Below are positions 18,701 to 30,037 of a stretch of 64,000 nt of DNA, piece by piece. The translations under genes and the position numbers were made by a program. Numbering within the stretch: position 1 is the stretch's first letter; the number at the start of each line of letters is the position of its first letter. Source of the DNA: JACCZX01 sp963807155 (lineage in GTDB: Bacteria; Pseudomonadota; Gammaproteobacteria; Burkholderiales; Burkholderiaceae_F). The stretch covers positions 1-64,000 of the forward strand of contig CAWEAZ010000029.1 in the NCBI GenBank assembly GCA_963807155.1, given 5' to 3'. The notes beneath the pieces were generated by a model that was given only the letters and a program-made list of their open reading frames with translations, was not told where the DNA came from and searched no databases.

Positions 18701-21700
18701 CGATCGCCGTATTGACGTGGACGGTGATGCCGGCAATGAACGCCTCGGCGTTGAGGATTGCCGCGCCAATTTTGTTGCTGTGGCTGGTGTCGCCCGCGCT
18801 GGCGTGGTGGGTCAGCCGGCCGCTCCCGCCGCGCAGCGACGATCTGTCGGCCGTTCAACTACAGTTTCTGCGCCGGCTGGCGCGCAAGACGTGGGGCTTT
18901 TTCGAGACTTACGTCAATGCGGAAGAAAACTGGCTGCCACCCGACAATGTGCAGCAGAAAAGCGGCGTCGTCATAGCGCATCGCACATCGCCGACCAACA
19001 TGGGGCTTGCCCTGCTGGCCGACTTGACGGCGCACGATTTGGGTTATCAGACGGGCGGGCAGTTCGTCGGCCGCACGACGAACGCGCTGCGAGCGATGCA
19101 GTCGCTGGAGCGTCATCGCGGCCATTTCTTCAACTGGTACGACACGCGCACGCTCGCGCCGCTGACGCCCAGATACATTTCGACCGTCGACAGCGGCAAC
19201 CTTATGGCGAGTCTGCTGACACTACGTGTCGGACTTGCCGCGCTTGCCGATCAGCCGATCGTGCACGCGCGTTGGCTCGAAGGCATCAGCGATACATTCG
19301 ATGTCCTGCGCGAATCGATCGGTCAGCAGCCACCGCGCGTAGTCGTCCGCTTCCTTGCCGAGCTCGAGCGCGCGGTGGCGGAGCGCGACGGCTCGCTCGA
19401 GTCTGTATGGAGTCGCATCAATCGACTCGCCACTCGCGCGGCCGAGGTTGCAGAGCATTACCTCGCTCAGCCGGTAGCGTTACCGACCCCGCCGGTGTTC
19501 GCAGGGCCCGAGGTGCCGGACGTTGCCGATCAGCACCTGATGGAAATTGATGGCTGGGCAGAGGCCCTCGCGCGGCAGTGCGCAGGTTTGCGCGACGAAA
19601 TGGTGTTCCTTGCGCCGTGGCTCGCAGCACCAAACGGCGAAGCCAGCGGCGCTGCACTCGTCGCTGAAGGCTCAGGCGCTATCACGCTGCGCACTTTGGC
19701 GGCCATGCACGAAACAAGCGACGCGGCGCTGCCCGAAGCGCCTTCGCTGCCCGCACAGGGCGCGGCGCGCGCTCGCGAAAGAATTGCCGCGATCGACGCT
19801 CTGGTCGAGCAGGCCGGTGTCACTGGCGCAGGTCGACTACAGCTTCCTGTTCGACAGGGTGCGCCGCCAGTTCGTGATCGGCTACAACGTTGGCGATGCG
19901 CGTTCCGATGCGAGCTATTACGACTTGCTTGCATCCGAGGCGCGGCTGGCAAGTTTTGTTGCGATCGCGCAGGGCAAGCTGCCGCAGGAAAGCTGGTTCG
20001 CGCTCGGGCGACTGCTGACTTCAGTCGGCGGTGAGCCGGTGCTGCTTTCATGGAGCGGCTCGATGTTCGAGTACCTGATGCCGCTGCTGGTCATGCCGAC
20101 GTACGAGAACACGTTGCTGGATCAAACGTACATCGCAGCCGTCGAACGGCAGATCGATTACGGACGCCAGCGCGGCGTCCCGTGGGGCGTGTCGGAGTGC
20201 GGTTACAACGCCGTCGATGCTCACGATAATTATCAATATCGCGCCTTTGGCGTGCCGGGGCTCGGGCTGAAGCGCGGGCTCGCCGACGATCTGGTGATCG
20301 CTCCGTATGCCTCCGCACTGGCGCTGATCGTGGCGCCGACCGCAGCGTGCGCGAACCTGCTAAGGCTGGCCGACGAGGGCTTGTATGCGCGCTTCGGGAT
20401 GTTCGAAGCGATCGATTACACGCCATCACGGCAGCGGCGCGGTGAGTCGAGCAGCATCGTCCAATCTTTCATGGCGCATCACCACGGAATGAGCCTGCTC
20501 GCGTTTTCGCACGCACTGCTGAACAGGCCAATGCAAAAGCGGTTCGAATCGGACCCGCAGTTCAAGGCAACGCTGCTGCTTCTTCAGGAACGCATACCGC
20601 GCGCAACACCTTTTTATGCGACGTCCACGATCGCACCCGACCTTGCCGTCGGCCAAGCGAGCGCCGAGCCCCCGATTCGAGTGTTGGCCACGCCGAATAC
20701 GCCCGTGCCCGAAGTGCATCTGCTGTCCAACGGCCGCTACCACGTCATGGTCACCAACGCAGGGGGCGGCAGCAGCCGCTGGAAAGACTTCGCGATTACG
20801 CGCTGGCGCGAAGACACGACATGCGACAACTGGGGAATGTTCTGTTACCTGCGCGATGTTGCAAGCGGTGAGTTCTGGTCGGTTGCGTACCAACCCACGT
20901 TGCGCGCCACCGAGCACTACGAGGCGATCTTCAGCGAGGGCCGCGCCGAGTTTCGCCGACGCGATCTCGATATCGAAACTCACACCGAGATCGTCGTTTC
21001 GCCCGAGGACGACATCGAGCTGCGTCGCGTGCGCATTACCAACCGCAGCCGCTCGCGCCGCACGATAGAGATCACGAGCTATGCCGAAATGGTGCTGGCA
21101 CCGCCGGCAGCTGACGCGCTGCATTCCGCGTTCAGCAACCTGTTCGTGCAGACCGAGATCATTGCGGGCCGCGCCGCTATTTTGTGCACGCGCCGGCCGC
21201 GCTCGCGCGACGAGCACACGCCGATCTCGTTCCAGTTGATGACGGTGCACGGCAACGCAGGAGCGCCCTCTTTCGAAACCGACCGCGTGCAATTCATCGG
21301 ACGCGGCGGCACGCTGGCCGCGCCGCGCGCGCTGGTCGGCCGCGGCGCGCTGTCGGGCTCGGCCGGATCGGTGCTCGATCCGATTGCGGCGATTCGGCAG
21401 CAAGTCACGATCGACGCCGAGTGACTCGGCGACGGTCGATATCGTGTGCGGAGTGGCCGATACGCGCGACACGGTGCTCGCCTTGATCGAAAAGTATCAG
21501 GACCGCCGGCTCGCCGACCGCGTATTCGATTTGACGTGGACCCACAGCCAGGTGGTACTGCGTCAACTGAACGCGACGGAAGCCGACGCGCAGCTTTACT
21601 GCCGGCTCGCGAGCTCGGTGCTGTACGCGAACGCATCGCTGCGCGGCGCGCCGAGCGTGCTATTGCGCAACCGGCGCGGGCAATCGGCCCTCTGGAGTTA

Positions 21701-24559
21701 CGCGATCTCGGGCGATCTGCCGATCGTGCTGCTGCAAATTTCAAAGGCGGCGAGTATCGATCTGGTCCGGCAACTGGTGCAGGCCCACGCGTACTGGCGG
21801 CTAAAGGGGCTCGCGGTCGATCTGGTGATCTGGAACGAAGACCATGATGTGTATCGGCAGCAGTTGCAGGAGCAGATCCTCGGATTGATCGCGGCCGGTG
21901 TCGAAGCGCATTTCGTCGATCGCCCCGGCGGAATATTCGTGCGCCACGCAGAGCAGATTTCAAACGAAGACCGTTTGTTATTCGAATCGGTGGCGCGCGT
22001 GATCATCTCCGATGCGCGCGGAACGCTGGCCGAGCAAGTCAGCCGTCGCGCTCCGGTCGACGTGCGCGTGCCGCGCCTGACGCCGACGCGCACCTACCGC
22101 CCAGAGCCGCCGCTGCAGCCCATTGTCGACGACCTGATTCTTTTTAACGGCCTCGGCGGCTTCACACCCGACGGGCGCGAGTACGTCATCGCGACACCGG
22201 AGGGCGAAGCAACGCCGGCGCCCTGGGTCAACGTGTTGGCCAATCCAAACTTCGGAACCGTCTTGTCCGAAACTGGGCAGGCCTACACCTGGAGCACGAA
22301 TGCACATCTGTATCGACTGACGCCTTGGCACAACGACGCGATCGGGGAAGCGAACGGCGAGGCGATTTACATCCGCGACGAGGAAACCGGGAAGTTTTGG
22401 TCGCCCTGCTCGTCCGCAGTCTCTACTGCGGACGACATCGCGCCCACCGTCACGCGTCACGGCTTCGGCTACAGCGTGTTCGAGCGCATCGAGGACGACA
22501 TTCTCTCGGAACTGACGGTATTCGTTGCACTCGACGCGTCGGTCAAATTTTCGGTGCTGAAGATCACCAATCGATCGGACCGGCCGCGCCGACTAGCCGT
22601 GACCGGTTACGTCGAGTGGGTACTGGGCGACTTGCGCACGAAATCCACGATGCACGTGACCACAGAGATCGACTCCAAGTCAGGCGCTATCTACGCCCGC
22701 AACCCCTACAACAGCGAATTCGCCGAATGGATCGGATTTTTCGATGTCGACGATCCCACACGTACGGTTACCGGCGATCGGACCGAATTCATCGGCCGCA
22801 ATCGCAGCTGGCGCAATCCGGCGGCGCTGCGACGCACGCGCCTGTCGGGTCGAGTCGGCGCTGCATTGGATCCATGCGCCGCGATGCAGGTGACGGTCGA
22901 CCTCGCGCCCGAGCAGGAGCGCGAGATCGTGTTTCGCCTCGGCGCTGCCAACAACGTCGCGGCAGCCAACGCACTGGTGCAGCGTTTTCGCGGTGTTGCC
23001 ATCGCGCATGAAGCGCTCGAAGCAGTCTCGCAGCATTGGCGGCATGCGTTGGGCGCGGTGCAGGTCGAAACGCCCGACACGGCGCTTAACGTCTTGACCA
23101 ACGGCTGGCTCATCTATCAAACGATGGCGTGCCGCCTGTGGGCGCGAAGCGGCTACTACCAGTCGGGCGGCGCTTACGGCTTTCGCGATCAGCTGCAGGA
23201 TGTGATGGCGCTGGTGCACACCGAGCCCGCTGCGATGCGTGCGCAGATTGTGCTGCATGCGAGCCGTCAATTTATCGAAGGTGACGTGCAGCACTGGTGG
23301 CATCCGCCATCGGGCCGTGGCGTACGGACGCATTGCTCCGATGACTATTTGTGGCTGCCGTTGGCGGCCAGCCGCTACGTGCTCGCTACCGGCGATACAT
23401 CGATTCTCGACGAAACATCGCGCTTTCTAGAGGGCCGGCCGGTCAACGCCGAAGACGACTCGTACTACGACATGCCAGTGCGCTCCGACGAGAGCGCCGA
23501 TGTATATCAACATTGCGTACGCGCGATCTTGTACGGCCTGAAGTTCGGCGAACATGGATTGCCGCTGATCGGCTCGGGCGACTGGAACGACGGGATGAAT
23601 CTCGTCGGCATGCGAGGCAAAGGCGAAAGCGTATGGCTCGCGTTTTTTCTGTGCTACGTGTTGCAGCAGTTCGCTCCGATCGCGCGGATGCGGGGCGACA
23701 CCTCGTTTGCCGCGCGTTGCGAGCACGAGGCAGCGCAGCTATCGATCCGAATCGAAGAGAACGCGTGGGACGGCGACTGGTATCGCCGTGCGTACTTCGA
23801 CGACGGCACGCCGCTCGGCTCGAAGAGCAATACCGAATGTCAAATCGATTCGATCTCGCAAAGCTGGGCGGTGTTGTCCGGCGCAGGCGACGCAGACGCG
23901 CTCACGTCGCGCGATGGACGCGGTGCATGCGCGACTGGTGCGGCACGAGCACGGGCTGATTCAATTGCTCGATCCGCCGTTCGACAAATCGGATCTCGAT
24001 CCCGGCTATATCCGCGGCTACGTGCCCGGCGTGCGCGAAAACGGCGGTCAGTACACGCACGCGGCCGTCTGGACGGCGATGGCATTCGCTGCACTGGGTG
24101 ACAGCCGCCGCGCATGGGAACTGACGTCGATGATCAATCCGGTGAACCACGGGCGGTCGGCGCAAACAGTGGCGATCTACAAGGTCGAGCCCTACGTCGT
24201 TGCCGCCGACGTGTACGCCGTTGCACCGCACACCGGCCGCGGCGGATGGACCTGGTACACCGGATCGGCGGGCTGGATGTATCGGTTGATCGTCGAATCT
24301 CTGCTGGGACTGAAGCTCGAAGCCGACAAGTTGCACATCGCCCCCTGCATGCCGCCCGCGTGGAACGAATACAAGCTGACGTATCGCTACCGCTCAACCG
24401 AATACCGCATCACCGTGCAGCGCTCCGAAGCGACTGAAGAACAACCAAAAACCACCGGCGTGACGGTCGATGGCGTCGCTCAAGACACAGGCTACATCGT
24501 GCTCATCGACGATCACGAACCGCACGAGGTTGAAGTGCGCGTGTATGCCGGCGCCCTGA
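15717..24559 (+). CDS. Cyclic beta-1,2-glucan synthase (NdvB/ChvB/Cgs type), about eight frameshifts
   Basis: One gene of about 2,900 residues, matching the roughly 2,800-residue family. Order: N-terminal region (LRSELFSADQMEQYGKTLAA); membrane segments (16.95-17.15 kb); GT84 glycosyltransferase with VITLDTDTQLPRDSARQL (DxD), FGEGSFIGKGIYDVDAF and RRHRWIRGDWQ; membrane segments (18.3-18.8 kb); GH94-like repeats (MAHHHGMSLLAFSHALL); and the C-terminal phosphorylase module with GSGDWNDGMNLVG and GGWTWYTGSAGWMY. It makes and releases periplasmic cyclic glucan from UDP-glucose at the inner membrane. Frame changes fall near 15900, 16240, 17072, 18675, 19820, 21420, 23900 and 24550. At 17072 and 18675 removing one G restores the frame. 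The start (TTG 15717) is uncertain; the repaired stop is 24557-24559. Confidence 0.88.
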
Positions 24560-24604
24560 CGACGCACCCTTGCTCGCCGGTTGAGAGCGTCGTTCGGCTG
24601 CAGC

Positions 24605-25028
24605 ATGAGTGCACCGCTCACGATTCGCATGTTGAGCAGACGACGTGGCGCTGCGCAGTCGCGTTGCATCCGGTGTGTTCGACCACGCGATCGACCCCCG
24701 CTGGACCGCTGAATTCCTGGCAGATCCGCGGCATCACATGGCCGTTGCGCTTGATGGCGGGCAAGTCGTCGGCATGGCGTCGGCAGTGCATTACGTGCAT
24801 CCCGACAAACCGCCCGAGCTATGGGTCAACGAAGTCGGAGTAGCGCCGTCTCACCAGCAGCAGGGCATAGGCCAACAACTTCTTCGCGCGCTCTTCGCAC
24901 GCGGGCGCGAGCTGGGTTGCACCGAAGCGTGGCTGGGAACCGAAGTAGATAACGTAGCGGCGCGGCGTCTTTATGCGGCGGTCGGCGGGAAAGAAGAGCC
25001 GATGGTGTATGTAACGTTTGAACTTTGA
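24605..25028 (+). CDS. GNAT-family N-acetyltransferase, one frameshift
   Basis: The likely ATG at 24605 reads MSAPLTIRML, then shifts near 24634 into the frame that carries the body (ADDVALRSRVASGVFDHAID). The acetyl-CoA pocket is present as VNEVGVAPSHQQQGIGQQLL (Q/RxxGxG/A), and the C-terminal RRLYAAVGGKEEPMVYVTFEL completes the fold. About 140 residues when repaired. The acceptor is unknown. It follows the glucan synthase by about 45 bp on the same strand. Confidence 0.75.
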
Positions 25029-25111
25029 GCTTGTGGTCGCCGTGCGCAAGCGTTGGCACGAAGTGCCCGACGACGTAGGCGGCGCAGCTGCGCCAGCCGC
25101 TGCTGCATGAC

Positions 25112-26258
25112 CTACCTACGCTCGATCCAATACAACGCACTCATTGCCGTCGCCAACACGACAAGGCTTGGGAGTGCGGCGACGATGATCGGTGGCCACG
25201 TGTTCAGCAATCCGAGGTGGGCAAACAGCTTATTGAGACCGTAGAACGCGACACCGATCATCACGCCAGCAAAAATCTTGAAGCTGACACCGCCGGAGCG
25301 TACGTGCAGGAATGCAAACGGCAATGCCAACACCATCATCACGACGACGGCCCACGGGTAGAGCAGCTTGCTCCAGAACGCGATTTCGTAGCGCTCGGTT
25401 TGCTGGCGGTTGTCAGCTAGATGCTGTATGTACTGCGCGAGGTCCCAGCCGGCCATGCGCTCCGGCTGCACAATCATCACGCCGAAAATATCGGGCTTTA
25501 ATTCCGACGCCCATACGAGCTGCTCGGATTTGACGACTTCAGTTCTGGCGGCTTTCATTTGCGGCACCGACGCGCCGGCAATAGGACCCGGCAACCGCGT
25601 TTCGACAACGTTAAACAGCGTCCAACCGCTATCGGGATGCGTAACGCCCAGTTTCGGCGGTCAGGATTGAACGCAGTTTGTAGTCGCGATCAAACTCGAA
25701 CACTCTCCAATCCTTGGTGGTGGCGTCGGGTGAAACTTCTCGCACGTTGATGAAGCGAAACGCCGAAACACCCGCGATGCCTGGCTCCCTAACGACGTCC
25801 CGCACCCAGACGCCCGAACGGAATTCACGCACGCTCACCGGCGAGTCGGTGGCTTGCAGCCGTGCCTTTTGTGCCAGCTGCTCGGCCGGCGGCGAGATGA
25901 ATTCGCCCAGCACATAGGTCAACGCCACGATGATCAGCCCGATGCCGATCAGACTGTTCATTAGCCGGCGCGTGCTCATGCCGGACACGCGCATGATCGT
26001 AAATTCCGAATTGGCCGCGAGTTTCGATAACGCGTAAATAGTTCCGATCAACGCCGCGATCGGCATCAGCTCGTACGTGCGCGACGGCAACGTCAGTGCA
26101 ACATAAAAAAGTGCGTCGCGGAAGCGAAAGCCGCGCTGCCCGATCTCGTCAAGCTGCGCCACCATGTCGAAAAACAAAAACAACGCCAGCAAGGCAAACA
26201 GCACGAACAGGCTCGCACTTGCGATCTCCCGCCACAGATAGCGGCGGATTGTTCTCAC
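25112..26258 (-). CDS. lptG: LPS export permease LptG, one frameshift
   Basis: Starts with GTG at 26258 (VRTIRRYLWREIASASLFVLF), overlapping the lptF stop by the GTGA pattern. Six transmembrane helices in two groups of three flank a periplasmic beta-jellyroll domain, as in YjgP/YjgQ permeases. MRVSGMSTRRLMNSLIGIG is the coupling-helix region and DLAQYIQHLADNRQQTERYE starts the second membrane half. The frame shifts near 25650 in the periplasmic domain (LTAETGRYA, then DSGWTLFNVVETRLPGP). With LptF and LptB it extracts lipopolysaccharide from the inner membrane. About 380 residues when repaired. Confidence 0.88.
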
Positions 26259-27371
26259 GCGGATTCCACCGGCGTTGGCCTCGTTGACCGTACCCAGCCC
26301 GGTAGCCACCGCTGCATGTAGACACGGCGCGTAAACAGCGCGACGACCAGCGCCAGAAACAGCGCGTGCACCACCCACACCCCGATACTGAAGCCGAGCC
26401 TGCCCTGCTGCACATAGGCTTGCACGGTATTCAATACGTTCAGATAGACAGCGAACAGCAGCACGGCGACGATCAGGTTGACAGACCGACCCACCCGCGG
26501 ATTTACATATGCCAGCGGAATCGCGAGCAGGCTCACCAAAAGCGCAACGATCGGCAGACCGATGCGCCACATGATCTCTCCCAGGTTCAGTTGCGTGGGC
26601 TCGGACAGGAGCTGAAGCAGCGGCAGCGCTCTCGCGCGCTGCTCGCCAATCGGCTGGTCGGCGCGGCTTTCAAGGCGAATCGCATACCGATCGAACTCCA
26701 TCGTTCGATACTCGAGCTTGCCCGGCGTTCCCTCGTAGCGTCGCCCCTGCTCGAGCACCAGGAAGCGATCGCCGTTGCCGGCAAGTTCGATGACGCCTTT
26801 GGCCGCGACGATCAGGCTTTCGCGGCCTTGGCTGCGCATGCTGACAAAGATATTGCGCACCTGGCCATCGAGAACATCAACCGACTCGACGAAGAACACG
26901 CGATCGGCGCCTCCCGATTCGATAAAGCGCCCCGGCGCGACCCGGCTCACGTCATCGCGCCTGGGCGAATCGTTGGCGCATTTCTTCGATCTGCGAGTTT
27001 GCCCACGGCGTCACAAACAACGCCAGTAGCGCAATCGATACGACAATCGGCCAGACGAAGCGCAGAACGGGTCCGATCCACGCAGTCAGGCTGCGTCCGG
27101 CGGTAAACCACACGACCATCTCGGAATCGCGATAGGCGCGCGTCAGCGTCATTAGGACTGACACGAACAGCGTCAGCGTCAGAATGATCGGCAGCCACAC
27201 CAAAGCCGTGAGCGCGACCAGCTCGAACACCGCCTGATTATCGACGCGTCCGCCCGCCGCCAGGCCAAGGATGCGCACCAGGCCGACCGAAAAAATAATC
27301 GAAAACAGAACGGTGAATACCGCACTCGCGGTGCTGGTCAGCTCCGAGACAATCGCGCGCCGGAAAATCAT
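26255..27371 (-). CDS. lptF: LPS export permease LptF, one frameshift
   Basis: Begins MIFRRAIVSELTSTASAVFT at 27371 with three membrane helices. It shifts near 26955 (RFAQ, then DDVSRVAPGRFIESGGADRV), continues through the periplasmic domain (VFFVESVDVLDGQVRNIFVS) and ends with three more helices (GEIMWRIGLPIVALLVSLLA). About 370 residues when repaired, the usual LptF size. lptF-lptG are co-transcribed and divergent from pepA across about 160 bp, a common proteobacterial arrangement. The intergenic region should hold promoters for both directions, but I cannot fix their boxes. Confidence 0.88.
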
Positions 27372-27532
27372 TGCGCCGGAGTCACGTTGCCAGCCGGACT
27401 GCGCCTCTCGGGGCTATATACTGCCTCGCCCGCTGCGAGCGACATTACGCTGCATAAGATCGCGAAACGCCTGGTAGGCAAAGCAGCTTTGCAATTTGCA
27501 AACTACAACGAGAAAGGCGAAGGAGAACGCCG

Positions 27533-29008
27533 ATGGAATTTATCACAGCGGTCGGCCGGCCCGAGGCAATCAAGACAGATGCGATCGTGGTCGGTGTACA
27601 CGCCGATGGCGAGCTGACACCGACCGCAAAGTCGCTTGATGCCGCGAGCAAGGGCGCGATCAGGGCCGCGGTCAAAAGCGGCGACATGACCGGCAAGCGC
27701 GGTTCGCTGTTGCCGCTCCTTGGGCTCAGCGGTGTCGCCGCGCGGCGCGTCTTGTTGACGGGCCTCGGCGCCAAGGACGACTTTAACGAGCGTCACTTTA
27801 CCGATGCCGTGCGAGGAAGCGTCAAAGCATTCAATGGCGCTGTAAAGAACGTGACCGTGGCGGCCCTCGATTGGCACGTCAAGAAGCGCGACGCGGAGTG
27901 GCAGGCGTACAGCCTCGCGGTCGCCGCGCGCGAAACCGCGTTTCGCACTGACGAGTTAAAGAGCAAACGCGAATCGGACTCTAACGGGGCCGACACCGTC
28001 GGCTTGTTGGTGAAAGCGAATAACGCCGGTGCCGTGCGAGGCCTGCGATACGGTGGCGCAATTGCCAACGGCATGGAGCTGACAAAGCGGCTCGGCAACC
28101 TGCCACCGAACATTTGCACGCCGAGCTTTCTTGCGGACGAAGCCCGCAAGATGGCAAAGAAGTGGAACCTCGAGATCGAAGTGCTCGAGGCGAAGCAGCT
28201 CGAGGCCCTAAAAATGGGCTCGTTTCTGTCGGTCGCCAAGGGCTCAGCGCAGCCGCCGCGACTGATCGTGTTGAAGTACAAGGGGGCGGCCAAAGGCGCG
28301 CCGATCGTGCTCGTCGGCAAGGGCATCACGTTTGATTCCGGCGGCATTTCGCTTAAGCCTGGCGCCGCAATGGACGAAATGAAGTTCGACATGTGCGGCG
28401 CTGCCAGCGTCATCGGCACGATGCGCGCGCTGGCCGAGTTGAAGCTGAAGATCAACGTAATAGGCGTCGTCGCGGCATGCGAAAACATGCCGTCGGGTGG
28501 CGCAGTCAAACCGGGTGACATCGTCACGTCGATGTCGGGCCAGACGATCGAAGTTCTGAACACCGACGCTGAAGGCCGCTTGATCCTTTGTGATGCTCTC
28601 ACTTACAGCGAGCGGTTCAAACCCGCGGCAGTCATCGACATCGCGACTCTCACCGGCGCATGCGTCGTCGCGCTCGGCGGCGTCAACTCGGGCTTGTTTT
28701 CGAACAACGACCAACTGGCCGACCAGCTGATCATGGCGAGCCGTGAGTCCGGCGATCCCGCATGGCGCATGCCGCTCGACGAGGACTATCAGGAACAGCT
28801 CAAATCCAACTTCGCCGACATGGCCAACATTGGAACGCCGGGCGCGGGTGCGGTGATCGCCGCATGTTTCCTGGCGCGCTTTACGAAGGCGTACCCCTGG
28901 GCGCATCTGGACATCGCCGGCACCGCGTGGAAAGGGGGCATTGCCAAGGGCGCCACAGGCCGGCCGGTGCCGCTGCTGGCACAGTTTCTAATCGACCGCG
29001 CGAAGTAG
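27533..29008 (+). CDS. pepA: Leucyl aminopeptidase (M17)
   Basis: A 491-residue cytosol aminopeptidase. The M17 signature NTDAEGRLILCDALTYSE is intact, and VGKGITFDSGGISLKPGAAM provides metal ligands (Lys, Asp). FDMCGAASVIGTMRA and MADMANIGTPGAGA complete the active site. It removes N-terminal residues from peptides with a two-metal centre and in some bacteria also binds DNA. AAGGAG sits at a good distance ahead of the ATG. First gene of a pepA-holC-proline-rich-valS string whose members overlap. Confidence 0.95.
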   Translation: MEFITAVGRPEAIKTDAIVVGVHADGELTPTAKSLDAASKGAIRAAVKSGDMTGKRGSLLPLLGLSGVAARRVLLTGLGAKDDFNERHFTDAVRGSVKAFNGAVKNVTVAALDWHVKKRDAEWQAYSLAVAARETAFRTDELKSKRESDSNGADTVGLLVKANNAGAVRGLRYGGAIANGMELTKRLGNLPPNICTPSFLADEARKMAKKWNLEIEVLEAKQLEALKMGSFLSVAKGSAQPPRLIVLKYKGAAKGAPIVLVGKGITFDSGGISLKPGAAMDEMKFDMCGAASVIGTMRALAELKLKINVIGVVAACENMPSGGAVKPGDIVTSMSGQTIEVLNTDAEGRLILCDALTYSERFKPAAVIDIATLTGACVVALGGVNSGLFSNNDQLADQLIMASRESGDPAWRMPLDEDYQEQLKSNFADMANIGTPGAGAVIAACFLARFTKAYPWAHLDIAGTAWKGGIAKGATGRPVPLLAQFLIDRAK

Positions 29009-29454
29009 TGGACCTGGTGACACGCATTGACTTTCACATTGGAGTCGGTCATCGCGTGCACTACGCGTGCCGCGTGATCCGCAAGGCGCGTGCTGCACAA
29101 AAGCGCGCCGTCGTCTACGCACGACAGGCAGATCGGTTGGCACAGTTTGATCAGGCCCTATGGACGTTTTCCGCTCTGGACTTTGTGCCGCACGTGTATG
29201 CCGGATCCCCATTCGCGGCAACGACGCCGGTGATTCTGGCGACCGACGCAGGCTCTGCACCCGACAGCGACGTGCTACTGACGCTCGACGACGACGTTCC
29301 TCCGGACTTCGAGAGTTTCTTTGCACGTTACGAGCGAGTGATCGAAGTTGTGTCGAGTGACGACAGTGATCGGCAGCGTGCGCGCGTGCGCTTCAAGTCC
29401 TATCGCGATCGCGGATTTCAGCCGACCGCAATCGAAGTGAGAAATGGCGACTAG
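29008..29454 (+). CDS. holC: DNA polymerase III chi subunit
   Basis: About 148 residues from a GTG at 29008 that shares its first base with the pepA stop (TAGTG); a second GTG at 29017 is possible. Core features are TRIDFHIGVGHRVHYACRVIRKA, RAVVYARQADRLAQFDQALWTF, DFVPHVYAG and PVILATDAGSAPDSDVLLTL, the chi-subunit fold. It links the clamp-loader psi subunit to single-stranded DNA-binding protein. Its place between pepA and valS is a classic proteobacterial neighbourhood and strengthens the call. Confidence 0.88.
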   Translation: MDLVTRIDFHIGVGHRVHYACRVIRKARAAQKRAVVYARQADRLAQFDQALWTFSALDFVPHVYAGSPFAATTPVILATDAGSAPDSDVLLTLDDDVPPDFESFFARYERVIEVVSSDDSDRQRARVRFKSYRDRGFQPTAIEVRNGD

Positions 29455-30037
29455 CTCGCGCAAGTCCACCGACCTCGAGCGCCTGACGCAGCCGGGTGGC
29501 AAAGTGATGCCGGACGATGCGACGATCCCCGTGTTGACCGAGAGGCTGACGCTACCGTCGCTCGATCTCGATATTTCGCTGCCAAAACCGCCGCCCCCGG
29601 TGGTGGCTCCTGGAATGTCTTCATCCCCACCCCCGGTCGCCGCGCTGTTGATGCCAAAACCGGAGGCCGCTGCGCCGGAACCATCGCCACGCCCGGCGCG
29701 ACCCGTGCCCGCGCCACCCCCATCGACGCTGTTTGCTTCAGTGGCGTCGGTTGCGCCCCTGTTCTCGCCCTCACCTCCCGCAGCAGTAGTAGTACCACCT
29801 CCCATTGACTGGGAAAAAATGGAGGCACAACTACGCGAAAGCCTGCTGCGCGAATTGCAGCCGCAACTTTCCGCAGAACTCGAGCGTCAGGTGCGTGAGC
29901 GATTGCAACCGACGCTGGTGCGTGCGCTGACCGCGTTGATATCTGATCTCCGGCCGGCGCTCGATTCAACGGTGCGTGAAACGATCTCGCGCGCGATTGC
30001 CGCCGAGCTCGAGCGTCAGCGTTCGGCGTTGAAGTGA
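29444..30037 (+). CDS. Proline-rich protein between holC and valS
   Basis: A 197-residue protein overlapping the holC end by 11 bp. Residues 1-45 contain DDATIPVLTERLTLPSLDL, a short conserved-looking motif. Residues about 48-115 are a low-complexity Pro/Ala/Val linker. The C-terminal 80 residues are a predicted charged amphipathic helix (EAQLRESLLRELQPQLSAEL and a second repeat-like stretch). Burkholderia-type genomes have a protein of this shape (DUF2486) here; I make that link from memory. Function unknown. Confidence 0.6.
   Translation: MATSSRKSTDLERLTQPGGKVMPDDATIPVLTERLTLPSLDLDISLPKPPPPVVAPGMSSSPPPVAALLMPKPEAAAPEPSPRPARPVPAPPPSTLFASVASVAPLFSPSPPAAVVVPPPIDWEKMEAQLRESLLRELQPQLSAELERQVRERLQPTLVRALTALISDLRPALDSTVRETISRAIAAELERQRSALK

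Noticed and set aside
20426..21472. 348-residue minus-strand frame inside the glucan synthase
   Set aside because: The plus strand encodes conserved glucan synthase sequence across the whole span; the minus frame has no motifs.
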